Part shown: piece by piece, positions 27,262 through 37,400 of the stretch
How the letters are laid out: every line of letters begins with the position of its first letter
Numbering within the stretch: the stretch's first letter is position 1
Origin: Thauera chlorobenzoica
GTDB lineage: Bacteria > Pseudomonadota > Gammaproteobacteria > Burkholderiales > Rhodocyclaceae
Direction: 5' to 3'
Assembly (NCBI RefSeq): GCF_001922305.1
Contig: NZ_CP018839.1
Location: forward strand, 1,488,001 to 1,552,000
Length of the DNA: 64,000 nt
Position numbers and translations under genes: made by a program
The notes under the pieces: generated by a model
What the model saw: only the letters and a program-made list of their open reading frames with translations
What the model was told of the DNA's origin: nothing
Database searches by the model: none

Positions 27262-29565
27262 TCAGGCGGCGGAGACTTCGGTCGCAGCGGGTGGCGACGC
27301 CACGACGCTGTCCGCCGGGCGCGCCGGCGGCGCTGCGGGCTGCGCCTTCACCGCATCGAGGAAGTCCTGCCCCCAGCGCTGGATGTCATTGTGACAGACG
27401 ATTTCGAACAGTTCGCGCAGGCGCGCTTCGGCCTCGGCACGGTTCATCGCGATCGCGAAGTAGAGCTTGGCGGTGAGGTCGTGGAGGTCGTGCGGGTTGG
27501 TCAGCACCGCGCCGTGCAGTTCCGCCGCCGCGCCGGCGAATTCGGACAGCACGAGCACGCCCTGGCCGCCGGTCAGGCCCTGGGTGGCGACGTATTCCTT
27601 GGCGACGAGGTTGAGGCCGTCGCGCAGCGGGGTGATCCACATCACGTCGGCCATCGCATACCAGGCCACGACCTCCTCGAACGGCAGGGCGCGGAAGAAG
27701 AACTGCACCGGGGTCCAGCCGACGCGGGCGAAGCGGCCATTGACCTTGCCCACGGCCTGCTCGATGCGGGTCTGGAGCTCGTCGTAGACGGTCATCTCCT
27801 TCGCCGCCGGCACGCAGACCGCGAGCAGCGACACCTTGCCGCACAGCTCGGGGTGGGCTTCGAGCAGGCGCTCGAAGGCGACGAGCTTTTCCAGCGTGCC
27901 CTTGGTGTAGTCCAGGCGCTCGACCGACAGGATCACGCGGGTGCCGGCGAGCTCGCGGCGCAGCGCGGCCATCCGCGCGGCGGTCTGCGGCGCCGCCAGT
28001 ACCGTGCGCACGCGCTCGACGTCGAGCCCCACCGGGTGGGCGCCGAGGCCGATGCGGCGGCCGTTGACCTCGATCGCGGTGCTCACTTCATCGAGCCCGA
28101 CGGCGCAGCCATAGGTCAGGTAGCGCGGCGCGCAGGCCCGGGTTTCGAGCACTTTCAGCGGCGCCGCGCCGCGCGCGACATCGACGAAGTTCTCGGCCTG
28201 GCGCGGGATGTGAAAGCCGATGTAGTCGCACTGCAGCAGGCTGCCGACGATGTCGCGGCGCCAGGGGAGGACGTTGAACACGTCGGCGGAAGGGAAATAG
28301 GTGTGGTGGAAGAAGGCGATCTTCAGGTCCGGGCGCAGCTCGCGCAGGGTCGCCGGCACCATCCACAGGTTGTAGTCGTGGATCCACACCACCGCGCCTT
28401 CGGCGGCTTCGGCCGCGGCGCGTTCGGCGAACAGGCGGTTGACCTTCAGGAACACCGTCCAGTCCTCCTCGCGGAAGATCGCGCGTTCCCAGAACGTGTG
28501 CAGCGTCGGCCAGAAGGCTTCCTTGGAGAAGCGCTTGTAGAAGGTATCGACATCGTCCTGGCTCAGCGCGACGCGGGCGGCGACGAGATCGGGGTAGCGC
28601 TCACGGTCGACTTCGGTGTGGGTTTCGAAGGGCAGGGCCTTTTTCGGGTCGTGCACCGCCCACGCCACCCACGAACCCTTGCGGTTGTTGCCGAAGAAGG
28701 ACAGCAGGGTGGGGATGATGCCGTTGGGCGAGCTCGGGCGGCGGCGGGCGAGGCGCCCGTTGTCGAACACTTCCTCGTACGGCAGGCGGTGATAGACCAT
28801 CACCAGCTCGGCCTTGCCGGGTGCGTCCATGGCCTGGACTTCGGCCTCGATGCCGCTGCCGCCGAGAAAGCCGAAGTGGGCCATCGCCTCGAGGATGCCG
28901 CCGCAGCCGGTGTGGCGGGCGTGCAGCACCCGCGCGCGGCCGTGCGTGGCCTCGAGCAGGGCGGGCTCGGACTCGCCGACGCAGACGCCGATGAAGCCGG
29001 CTTCGTACATCGACAGGTCGTTCAGGGTGTCGCCGGCGACCAGCACCGAGTCGTGCTCGAGGCCGAGGTGGCGGACCAGCGCGGACAGCGTGCTGCCCTT
29101 GTTGACGCCGCGCGGCAGGATGTCGAGGTAGCGCTGCGCCGAATGGAGCACATCGCAGCCGAGGCCGGCTGCGATGTGCTCGATCCCGGGGGCGACCGCT
29201 TCGGCGGTGCAGAAGTAGGAGCAGCGTCGCTGCTGCGGGACTTCCTGGCGCTCGAGGGCGTCGAACGCGGCCATCGCCTCGGCCACCGCGCGTTCGCCCG
29301 GCCAGCGCGTGTCGATGTCGGATTGCAGCGGCTGCACGGCCTGGCGGCTGCGGCCGTCGACGACGGTCGCACCGACGTCGCAGATGATGTAGTCGGGCAC
29401 CGGGATGGTCGGGTCGGAGAGGATCGGCAGCACCACCTCGAGGCCGCGGCCGGTGACGAAAGCGAGCTTGATTTCCGGGTGGGCGCCGATCAGCTGGTAG
29501 AGGCGCTGGCGGTTTTCCGGGTGGCCGGCGAGGAAGGTGCCGTCGAGATCGGTGGCGAGCAGCAT
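27262..29565 (-). CDS. ggpPS: HAD phosphatase-GT20 fusion, probable glucosylglycerol-phosphate synthase/phosphatase
   Basis: 767 residues. The N-terminal 250 residues form a HAD phosphatase of the sucrose-phosphatase type (DLDGT at 6-10; GDTLNDLSMY near 178). From about residue 260 comes a GT20 synthase (FFGNNRKGSWVAWAV, HDYNLWMVP, FFHHTYFPSADVF, CDYIGFHIPRQAENFVDV, VERLDYTKGTLEKLV). Trehalose-6-phosphate synthase/phosphatase fusions have the opposite order; this order and the GT20 motifs fit GgpPS, known from Stenotrophomonas rhizophila, which makes the compatible solute glucosylglycerol. A trehalose product cannot be excluded. The ATG at 29565 follows AAGGAGAA. It lies upstream of mscS on the same strand. 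Confidence 0.75.
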   Translation of the reverse strand: MLLATDLDGTFLAGHPENRQRLYQLIGAHPEIKLAFVTGRGLEVVLPILSDPTIPVPDYIICDVGATVVDGRSRQAVQPLQSDIDTRWPGERAVAEAMAAFDALERQEVPQQRRCSYFCTAEAVAPGIEHIAAGLGCDVLHSAQRYLDILPRGVNKGSTLSALVRHLGLEHDSVLVAGDTLNDLSMYEAGFIGVCVGESEPALLEATHGRARVLHARHTGCGGILEAMAHFGFLGGSGIEAEVQAMDAPGKAELVMVYHRLPYEEVFDNGRLARRRPSSPNGIIPTLLSFFGNNRKGSWVAWAVHDPKKALPFETHTEVDRERYPDLVAARVALSQDDVDTFYKRFSKEAFWPTLHTFWERAIFREEDWTVFLKVNRLFAERAAAEAAEGAVVWIHDYNLWMVPATLRELRPDLKIAFFHHTYFPSADVFNVLPWRRDIVGSLLQCDYIGFHIPRQAENFVDVARGAAPLKVLETRACAPRYLTYGCAVGLDEVSTAIEVNGRRIGLGAHPVGLDVERVRTVLAAPQTAARMAALRRELAGTRVILSVERLDYTKGTLEKLVAFERLLEAHPELCGKVSLLAVCVPAAKEMTVYDELQTRIEQAVGKVNGRFARVGWTPVQFFFRALPFEEVVAWYAMADVMWITPLRDGLNLVAKEYVATQGLTGGQGVLVLSEFAGAAAELHGAVLTNPHDLHDLTAKLYFAIAMNRAEAEARLRELFEIVCHNDIQRWGQDFLDAVKAQPAAPPARPADSVVASPPAATEVSAA

Positions 29566-29886
29566 GTGCGGTTCTCCTTGTGGGTGAACGCCGACATCGG
29601 TGCCGACTGGTTCGATTCGGAATGCCCGGCAGGGGGAGGCGGTGGCGGAAACGCTGGCGGCCGCGCCGGGAGGGCTTGCGTGCGGCGGCGCTTGGGGCCG
29701 GAGGGGCCGATGCTGCAGGCGTGGCCGCCACGGTGCCGGGAAGAATATTTGAACAAATATTGTAAGCCGGTTTTGCTGCGACGCACAACCCGCAGCCGCA
29801 GGCGCGCCGGGTAAAGGCAGCTTGTTGCCGGCAGCCGCTCCCGCGACAATCGGCTCCTTACCCACCGGCTACGGGAAGGACCGGCA
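29566..29886. other. Divergent intergenic region upstream of ggpPS
   Basis: 321 bases between ggpPS (leftward) and a small secreted-protein gene (rightward). It is GC-rich apart from an AT-rich stretch at about 29741-29775 that contains a perfect 18-bp palindrome (listed separately). No credible reading frame. Confidence 0.4.
29744..29761. promoter_or_regulatory. AT-rich perfect palindrome upstream of ggpPS
   Basis: AATATTTG-AA-CAAATATT, two perfect 8-bp arms around a 2-base centre, standing out in surrounding GC-rich DNA. It lies 179 bases before the ggpPS start and 126 before the secreted-protein start. A binding site for a dimeric regulator of one or both genes is likely; which one is unknown. 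Confidence 0.5.
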
Positions 29887-30303
29887 ATGATCAGGATCGC
29901 AACAAGGATGGCGCTGTTTCTCGGGCTGGCCCTCGGCGGCCCGTTCGTCCTCGCCCAGCAGCAGGGCGGCGGCGGGGGCGAGGCCTTGCGCCTCGAATGC
30001 GGGGGGATCGGCCTCGAAGAATCGCAGCGCATGCGCGCCGATGCGCCGATGCATGCGCTGACGCTGCTGTTTTCCACCACCGACGGTGCCTATCTGGCCG
30101 ATGTGGCGACGCGCATCGACGATCCGCTCGCCGGGCGTCGGGTCGAGGCCTTGTGCGGACCGATCGGCCAGGTCGATGTCGCGGAGGCGGGGCGCTATCG
30201 CATCAGCGCGCGTTTCGGCGGCGTCACCCAGGAGCACTGGGTCGACCTGGTGCCGGGCGGCGGCGCGCGCCTGGCGCTGCGGTGGACGGAGGCGAGACCC
30301 TGA
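29887..30303 (+). CDS. Small secreted protein of unknown function
   Basis: 138 residues. A signal peptide ([23 protein letters not shown], cleavage near residue 23) is followed by a Gln/Gly stretch and a compact domain ([61 protein letters not shown]) with two cysteines that could pair. The last part resembles the beta-sandwich of carboxypeptidase-regulatory-like domains ([14 protein letters not shown]), which suggests a periplasmic or surface binding role. I do not recognise a characterised homologue. GGGAAGGA precedes the ATG. It is monocistronic; SulP starts 245 bases later with no gene between. Confidence 0.7.
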   Translation: MIRIATRMALFLGLALGGPFVLAQQQGGGGGEALRLECGGIGLEESQRMRADAPMHALTLLFSTTDGAYLADVATRIDDPLAGRRVEALCGPIGQVDVAEAGRYRISARFGGVTQEHWVDLVPGGGARLALRWTEARP

Positions 30304-30548
30304 AGGAGATGGCGCCGGGCGCTGCCCCGAAGCGGAGCGTCGGCACGCGTCGTCCGGGGCCGGGAGGACGCACGCCGGGGGAGGAAGGCTTGCTGCATTG
30401 CCGGCCCAGCGTTTTTCCGCAGCTTCGCCCGAGCGGGCGCTGCTCCCGCTGCGGGGGCGCGTCGTCTTCATTCGCGAACCGGGCTCGCGCGGGTTTTACG
30501 CGCCCCCCGAGTGGACGCGCACTCATTCCGATGGACTCATAAGCACAG

Positions 30549-32024
30549 ATGAAATCCCTCCGACAGGACTGGCTCTCCAACGTCCGCAACGATCTGCTTG
30601 CCGGCCTCGTCGTCGCGCTGGCGCTGATTCCCGAGGCGATCGCCTTCTCGATCATCGCCGGCGTCGACCCCAAGGTCGGCCTCTACGCCTCTTTCTGCAT
30701 CGCGGTGGTGATCGCCTTCACCGGTGGCCGCCCCGGCATGATCTCCGCCGCCACCGGCGCGATGGCGCTCTTGATGGTCACCCTGGTCAAGGATCATGGC
30801 CTGCAATACCTCCTCGCAGCGACAGTGCTCACCGGCGTGCTGCAGATCCTCGCCGGCGTCCTGCGCCTCGGCGTGCTGATGCGCTTCGTGTCGCGCTCGG
30901 TGGTCACCGGCTTCGTCAATGCGCTCGCGATCCTGATCTTCATCGCGCAACTGCCGGAGCTGACCAACGTCGGCTGGCACGTCTATGCGATGACCGCCGC
31001 CGGCCTCGGGATCATCTATCTGTTCCCGTATGTCACCCGCGCGATCCCCTCGCCGCTGGTCACCATCGTGGTGCTGACCGCGGTGGCGATCGTGCTCGAT
31101 CTCGACATCCGCCGCGTTGGTGACATGGGCCAGCTGCCCGACAGCCTGCCGGTGTTCCTGCTCCCCGACGTGCCGCTGAATTTCGAGACGCTGGCGATCA
31201 TCTTCCCGTACTCGCTGACGCTGATGGTGGTGGGCCTGCTCGAATCGCTGATGACCGCGACCATCGTCGACGACCTCACCGACACGCCCAGCAACAAGAA
31301 CCGCGAATGCGTCGGCCAGGGCGTGGCCAACATCGCCAGCGGCTTCGTCGGCGGCATGGCGGGCTGCGCGATGATCGGCCAGTCGGTGATCAACGTGAAA
31401 TCGGGGGGGCGTGGGCGGTTGTCGACGCTGTCGGCGGGCCTGTTCCTGCTCGCGCTGCTGATGCTGGTCGGCGACTGGGTGGCGCAGATCCCGATGGCGG
31501 CGCTGGTCGCGGTGATGATCATGGTGTCGATCGGCACCTTCGACTGGAACTCGATCCGCAAGCTGCGCGAGCACCCGCCGAGCTCCAGCATCGTCATGCT
31601 CGCCACCGTGGCGGTGACCGTCCTCACTCATGACCTGGCGCAGGGGGTGCTGGTCGGCGTGCTCGCCTCGGGCTTCTTCTTCGCCCACAAGGTCGGCCGC
31701 ATCCTGCACATCCGCTCGGCGTCCGAAGAAGAAGGCCGCACCCGGCGCTACACCGTCGCTGGCCAGGTGTTCTTCGCCTCGGCCGACCGCTTCGTCGCGT
31801 CCTTCGATTTCAAGGAAGTGATCGAGAAGGTCGTCATCGACGTCTCGCGCGCCCACTTCTGGGATATCACCGCGGTCAGCGCACTGGACAAGGTGGTGGT
31901 GAAATTCCGCCGCGAGGGCACCGAGGTGGAAGTCGTGGGCCTCAACGAAGCCAGCGCGACGATGGTCGACAAGTTCGGCGTGCACGACAAGGACGGCGCC
32001 GAAGACCTGCTGACGGGCCACTGA
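30549..32024 (+). CDS. SulP-family inorganic anion transporter with STAS domain
   Basis: 491 residues. Ten or more helices from residue about 15 to 390 contain SulP motifs ([57 protein letters not shown]). The C-terminal part (about 400-485) is a STAS domain ([36 protein letters not shown]). The family carries sulfate, bicarbonate or dicarboxylates; the compact form with a nearby universal stress protein resembles BicA-like bicarbonate carriers, but the substrate cannot be read from the sequence. No strong ribosome-binding site is visible before the ATG. The USP gene starts 14 bases after the stop. Confidence 0.88.
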   Translation: MKSLRQDWLSNVRNDLLAGLVVALALIPEAIAFSIIAGVDPKVGLYASFCIAVVIAFTGGRPGMISAATGAMALLMVTLVKDHGLQYLLAATVLTGVLQILAGVLRLGVLMRFVSRSVVTGFVNALAILIFIAQLPELTNVGWHVYAMTAAGLGIIYLFPYVTRAIPSPLVTIVVLTAVAIVLDLDIRRVGDMGQLPDSLPVFLLPDVPLNFETLAIIFPYSLTLMVVGLLESLMTATIVDDLTDTPSNKNRECVGQGVANIASGFVGGMAGCAMIGQSVINVKSGGRGRLSTLSAGLFLLALLMLVGDWVAQIPMAALVAVMIMVSIGTFDWNSIRKLREHPPSSSIVMLATVAVTVLTHDLAQGVLVGVLASGFFFAHKVGRILHIRSASEEEGRTRRYTVAGQVFFASADRFVASFDFKEVIEKVVIDVSRAHFWDITAVSALDKVVVKFRREGTEVEVVGLNEASATMVDKFGVHDKDGAEDLLTGH

Positions 32025-32038
32025 GGAGAACGAACAGC

Positions 32039-32905
32039 ATGAACAAGCAAGACCAGAAAGTGCTGGCCTGCGTCGACCAGTCCCATTTCGCCGACACCGT
32101 CGCCGACTACGCGGCGTGGGCCGCGCGGCGCATGGAGGCGCCGCTCGAATTCCTGCATGTCATCGACCGCCACCCCGAGCAGGGCTCGGGCGAAGACCAC
32201 AGCGGCGCGATCGGCTTCAACGCCCAGGAACACCTGCTGAACGATCTCAGCGACAAGGACGCCGCGCTCGCACGCCGCCAGCGCGAGCAGGGCCGCGTCT
32301 TCCTCAACCGTCTGCGCGAACGCGCGCTCGCCGCCGGCGCCCCGTCGGCCGACATGCGCCAGCGCCACGGTGCGCTCGACGACACCCTGGCCGAGCAGGA
32401 AGACGGCGTGCGCCTGTTCGTGTTCGGCCGCCGCGGCGCATCGGCCGAAGCCACCCAGCGCGACCTCGGCCGCAACGTGGAGCGGGTGGTGCGTGCGGTG
32501 CACAAGCCCATCCTCACCGTGACCGAGGGCTTCAAGGAACCCGAGCGCGTGATGCTCGCCTACGACGGCACCGCGGTCACGCGCAAGGGTGTCGACATGA
32601 TCGCCAGCAGCCCGTTGTTCAAGGGTCTTCCGGTTCACATCCTGATGTCGGGCAAGGAAAGCGCGGACGGACCGAAGCAGCTTGCCTTGGCAAGGGACAC
32701 GCTTACCGCCGCGGGCTTCGAAGTGGTGGCCGACATCCTCCCCGGCGACCCCGAGGCGGTGATCGCGCGCGAGGTCAAGGCGCGCAGCATCGACATGCTG
32801 CTGATGGGCGCCTATGCCCATTCGCCGCTGCGCGCGCTGGTCTTCGGCAGCAGGACCACCGACCTGCTGCGTGCCGCGACCATCCCGACCCTGCTCATGC
32901 GCTGA
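32039..32905 (+). CDS. Tandem universal stress protein
   Basis: 288 residues with two UspA domains (about 1-150 and 155-288). The first has VLACVDQSHFADTVADYAAWAARR; the second has VMLAYDGTAVTRKGVDMIA and a C-terminal nucleotide-binding pattern (GAYAHSPLRALVFGSRTTDLL), so the second half is the likely ATP binder. Close coupling to the SulP gene (14 bases, with GGAGA before the ATG) suggests it regulates the transporter or is produced with it under stress. Cytoplasmic. Confidence 0.9.
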   Translation: MNKQDQKVLACVDQSHFADTVADYAAWAARRMEAPLEFLHVIDRHPEQGSGEDHSGAIGFNAQEHLLNDLSDKDAALARRQREQGRVFLNRLRERALAAGAPSADMRQRHGALDDTLAEQEDGVRLFVFGRRGASAEATQRDLGRNVERVVRAVHKPILTVTEGFKEPERVMLAYDGTAVTRKGVDMIASSPLFKGLPVHILMSGKESADGPKQLALARDTLTAAGFEVVADILPGDPEAVIAREVKARSIDMLLMGAYAHSPLRALVFGSRTTDLLRAATIPTLLMR

Positions 32906-33045
32906 GGACACGTGCCCGGGCGGCTCGATGCGGCAAATGCGGCGCGCCCGGGATCTGTCCGTAACCGCCCGTTCATGGTCGCCGTGCGGCGCGGGCATCG
33001 GCTCTTTCGCGATAAACTCGCGGCTTTGTCCGGCCGGAGCAATCC

Positions 33046-34356
33046 ATGACTGTCCAGCGCGTCCTCACCGGGATCACCACCTCGGGCACGCCCCACCTCG
33101 GCAACTACGCCGGCGCGATCCGCCCGGCGGTCGCCGCCAGCCGCCACCCCGGGGTCGAGAGCTTCTACTTCCTCGCCGACTACCACGCGCTGATCAAGAC
33201 CGCCGATCCGGCGCGGGTGCAGCGCTCGACGCTGGAGATCGCCGCCACCTGGCTCGCCGCCGGGCTCGATACCGAGCGGGTGTGGTTCTACCGCCAGTCC
33301 GACATCCCCGAGATTCCCGAGCTGACCTGGCTGCTCACCTGCGTCGCCGGCAAGGGCCTGCTCAACCGCGCCCACGCCTACAAGGCGGCGGTGGACAAGA
33401 ACGCCGCCGACGGCCTCGACCCCGATGCCGGGGTCAGCATGGGGCTGTTCATGTACCCGGTGCTGATGGCCGCCGACATCCTGATGTTCAAGGCCAACTC
33501 GGTGCCGGTCGGGCGCGACCAGATCCAGCACCTCGAGATGGCGCGCGACATCGCCGGCAGCTTCAACCACCTCTACGGCGAGCACTTCGCCCTGCCGGAA
33601 GCGGCGATCGACGCCTCGGTGGCGACCCTGCCCGGGCTCGACGGCCGCAAGATGAGCAAGAGCTACGACAACACCATCCCGCTGTTCGCGCCGCCGGCCG
33701 AGCTGAAGAAGCTGATCTTCTCCATCGTCACCGACTCGAAGGCACCGGGCGAGCCCAAGGACGCCGACGGCTCGGCGCTGTTCCAGCTCTACCAGGCCTT
33801 CTCCAGCGCCGAAGAAGCGCGCGCGATGCGCACCGCCTTCGATGACGGCATCGCCTGGGGCGAAGCCAAGCAGGCGCTGTTCGAGCGTATCGAGGGCGCG
33901 GTGGCGCCGATGCGCGACCAATACCAGGCGCTGATCGCCGAGCCCGCGCGGATCGAGCGCCAGCTGCGCGAAGGCGCGGAGAAGGCGCGCGTGCTCGCCG
34001 CCCCCTTCCTCGCCGAGCTGCGCCACGCCGTCGGCCTGCGCAGCCTCGCCACCGCGCCCGCCGCGGCGGGCGCGGCGAAGCCGAAACCCGCCGCCCTGCC
34101 GCAGTTCAAGCAGTACCGCGAAGCCGACGGCCGCTTCCATTTCAAGCTCGTCGATGGCGACGGCCGCCTGCTGCTGCAGGGCGCCGGCTTCGCCTCGCCG
34201 CGCGAGGCCGGGCAGTGCGTGGCGGCGCTCAGGCAGGGTGGGCGCTTTGAGGTGCACGAGGGGATGCTGCGCGTCGACGGCGCGGCGGTGGCAGCGCTGG
34301 CCGGGGGCGTCAGTGAGGCCGAACTGCGTGCGGCGCTGGCCGCTTTCGACGCCTAA
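33046..34356 (+). CDS. trpS: Tryptophanyl-tRNA synthetase with C-terminal extension
   Basis: 436 residues, about 100 longer than the bacterial norm. The catalytic core has the HIGH-type motif TSGTPHLGNYAG (about 9-20), the KMSKS loop at about 203-207, and GRDQIQHLEM. Residues about 350-385 (FKQYREADGRFHFKLVDGDG, then LLLQGAGFASPREAGQCV) look like a YegP-type (DUF1508) module added to the C-terminus, a form seen in several betaproteobacteria. Charges tRNA-Trp. A GGAGC ribosome-binding site precedes the ATG at 33046. It stands alone. Confidence 0.95.
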   Translation: MTVQRVLTGITTSGTPHLGNYAGAIRPAVAASRHPGVESFYFLADYHALIKTADPARVQRSTLEIAATWLAAGLDTERVWFYRQSDIPEIPELTWLLTCVAGKGLLNRAHAYKAAVDKNAADGLDPDAGVSMGLFMYPVLMAADILMFKANSVPVGRDQIQHLEMARDIAGSFNHLYGEHFALPEAAIDASVATLPGLDGRKMSKSYDNTIPLFAPPAELKKLIFSIVTDSKAPGEPKDADGSALFQLYQAFSSAEEARAMRTAFDDGIAWGEAKQALFERIEGAVAPMRDQYQALIAEPARIERQLREGAEKARVLAAPFLAELRHAVGLRSLATAPAAAGAAKPKPAALPQFKQYREADGRFHFKLVDGDGRLLLQGAGFASPREAGQCVAALRQGGRFEVHEGMLRVDGAAVAALAGGVSEAELRAALAAFDA

Positions 34357-34434
34357 GCCAAGCCTCCGCAGGCGTTGCGAATCCGTCACAGCGCCGTTTT
34401 TCGCCCGGGGACGCGGGATAATCGTTGAAACGAA

Positions 34435-34485
34435 GCGCCCCCGCGCTCACTGCGTTCGCGGAAGGGCGGCTTTGCACCCTGCCCC
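34435..34485. repeat. Short palindromic element, relative of the etf intergenic repeat
   Basis: A stretch with CGCGCTCACTGCGTTCGCG followed by GGGCGGCTTTGCACCCTGCCC. The second hairpin shares the GGCTTTGCAC core with the element between etfB and etfA at 10311. It ends at the start of the penicillin-binding protein gene. Probably another copy, shortened, of the same repeat family. Confidence 0.4.
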
Positions 34486-37400
34486 ATGCCGACTTCATCT
34501 CCTCCGCGTCCGAATTCACCACCGCCGCCGGCAGCCGCCGCCCCGCCCGCTGCGCGCAGGCGGCTGCCGAGCCTGCTTGGCGCCGTGGTGTTGGTGCTCG
34601 TGCTGGTGATCCTGGTCGCATGGGGCGTGCTGCTCGCCCACGAACTGTCGACTTCGCGCCTGCAGGCGCGCGAGATCGCGCGCTATGCCGCGCGTCTCGA
34701 CTATGCGCGGATGGCGGGGCCGAGCACCGCGATCCGCTTCCCCGCCCACGGCCCGTTCGACCAGCGCCTCGGCTACACCGAGCTGCCGCGCTTTGCCGAA
34801 CGCCTGCAGGCGCGTGGCTTCGCCCTCACCGAGCAGGTGCGCTTCAGCCCGGCGCTGATGGATTACACCGACCGCGGGCTGTTCCCGCCCTATCGCGAAA
34901 AGACCCGCGCCGGGCTCGACGTGCTCGACTGCCGGGGCGAGCGCCAGTACGGCTTTCGCTATCCTTACCGCGGCTATGCCGACTTCGAGGCGGTGCCGGC
35001 GGTGGTCGTCGATGCCTTGCTGTTCATCGAAAACCGCGACCTCCTCGATCCCTCCCGGCCGACCCTGAACCCGGCGGTCGATTGGGCGCGCTTCGCCCGC
35101 GCCGCGCTCGGCCAGCTCGGGCGGATGGTCGATGCCGATCTCGACGCCCCCGGCGGCAGCACCCTCGCCACCCAGATCGAGAAGTACCGCCATTCACCCG
35201 GCGGCATCACCGCCGATGCGCGCGAGAAGCTGCGCCAGATGGCCTCGGCCAGCGTGCGCGCCTACCGCGAAGGCGAGCACACCCTGGCGGCGCGCCGCCG
35301 CCTGGTGCTCGACTACCTGAACACCGTGCCGCTGTCGGCCGCCCCCGGCCACGGCGAGGTCAACGGCCTCGGCGACGGCCTGTGGGTGTGGTTCGGCGCC
35401 GACTTCGCGCACGTCAATGCGCTGCTCGCCGCGCCCGCGGACGAAGGCGAGCAGCGGCTGGCCCAGGGCCAGGCGCTGCGCCAGGTGGTGGCGCTGATGA
35501 TCGCCCACCGCCGGCCGTCGTGGTACCTCGCCGACGGCCGCGAAGAACTGGCCCGCAGTACCGATGCCCACCTGCGCCTGCTTGCCGGGGCCGGCCTGAT
35601 CGGCCCCGCCCTGCGCGACGCTGCACTCGGCCAGCCGCTGCGCTTCCGCGATCTCGCCGCCGACCCGGCGCTGGTGCCGGCCCAGCCGGGCAAGGGCACG
35701 ACCGCGGTGCGAACCCGCCTGGCGGGCCTGCTCGACACTTCGCTGTACGCCCTCGACCGCCTCGACGCCGAACTGGCGAGCACGCTGCACGGCGGCCTGC
35801 AGCAGGCGGTCAGTGCCTACCTCGGCCGCCTGTCCGAGGCCGAGTTCGCGCGCAGCCAGGGCCTGATCGGCGAGCGCCTGCTGCACCCGGCCACGCTCGA
35901 TGCGGTGCGCTACAGCTTCACCCTGGTCGAGCGCACCGCGGGCGGCAACCGGGTGCGGGTGCAGACCGACACCACCGACCAGCCGCTCGACATCAACGAG
36001 GGCAGCAAGCTCGAACTGGGCTCCACCGCCAAGCTGCGCGTGCTCGCCACCTACCTCGAACTGGTCGCCGAACTCCACGCCCGGCTCGCGCCGCTCGATG
36101 CGGCGGCCCTGCGCCGGGTGAATATCGACACCCACGACCGCCTGACGCGCTGGGCCGTGGAGCATCTCGCCGCGGCCACCGACCGCAGCCTGCCGGCGAT
36201 GCTCGAAGCCGCGCTCGAACGGCGTTTTTCCGCCAATCCGGGCGAGCGCTTTTTCACCGGCGGCGGCGTGCATGTGTTCGGCAACTTCAACGACACCGAC
36301 AACGGCCGCGTGCCGACCGTGCGCGAAGCGCTGCAGGCTTCGATCAACCTGCCTTTCGTGCGCCTGATGCGCGAGATCGTGCGCCACACCATGTACCAGG
36401 TGCCGGGCAGCACCGCACGCCTGCTCGAAGACCGCCAGGACCCGCGGCGCGAGGAATACCTCGCCCGCTTCGCCGACCGCGAGGGGCGGACTTTCCTCAG
36501 CCGCTTCTGGCGCAAGTACCAGGACAAGGGTGCGGAGGAGGCGCGTTCGATGTTGCTCGACGGCCTGCGTCCGGGCGACGACCGCCTCGCCGCGGTCTTC
36601 CGCTACCTCGAACCGGAAGCCCCACCCGCCGCGCTCGCCGCATTCCTCGCCGCGCGCGTGGACGGGCCGCCGCCGACCGCGGCGCGCCTCGCCCAGCTCT
36701 ATGCCCGCCATGCGCCCGAGGCCTTCGACCTGCCCGACCGCGGCTACGTCGCGCGCGTCCATCCGCTCGAACTGTGGCTGGTGGGCTATCTGCTGCAGCA
36801 TCCGGAGGCGACGTTCGCCGATGCCGTGGCGGCGAGCGCGGACGAGCGTCAGGCGGTGTACCGCTGGCTGTTCCGCACCCGGATCAAGGGGGCGCAGGAC
36901 TCGCGCATCTTCACCATGCTCGAGGTCGAGGCCTTTCTCGAGATCCACCGGCGCTGGGCCCGGCTCGGCTACCCCTTCGGCCACCTCGTGCCTTCGCTCG
37001 CCACCGCGCTGGGCAGCTCGGGCGACCGTCCGGGGGCGCTCGCCGAACTGATGGGGATCATCGCCAACGACGGCCTGCGCCTGCCGACGCGACGCATCGA
37101 CACGGTGCGCTTTGCGGCCGACACGCCCTACGAGACCGCGTTCGCGGTGCGCCCGGCCGAGGGCGAGCGGGTGATGGCGGTGGAGGTGGCGCAGGCGCTG
37201 CGCCACGCCTTGTCGGACGTCGTCGAGAGCGGCACCGCACGCCGCCTCGCCGGGTCCTTCCGCCTTGCCGACGGCAGCGCGCTGGCGCTCGGCGGCAAGA
37301 CCGGCACCGGCGACAACCGCATCGTCGTCCGCGGCCGCCCCGGGCTGGCGCTCAATCGCACCGCCACCTTCGTGTTCTACCTCGGGCCGCGCCATTTCGG

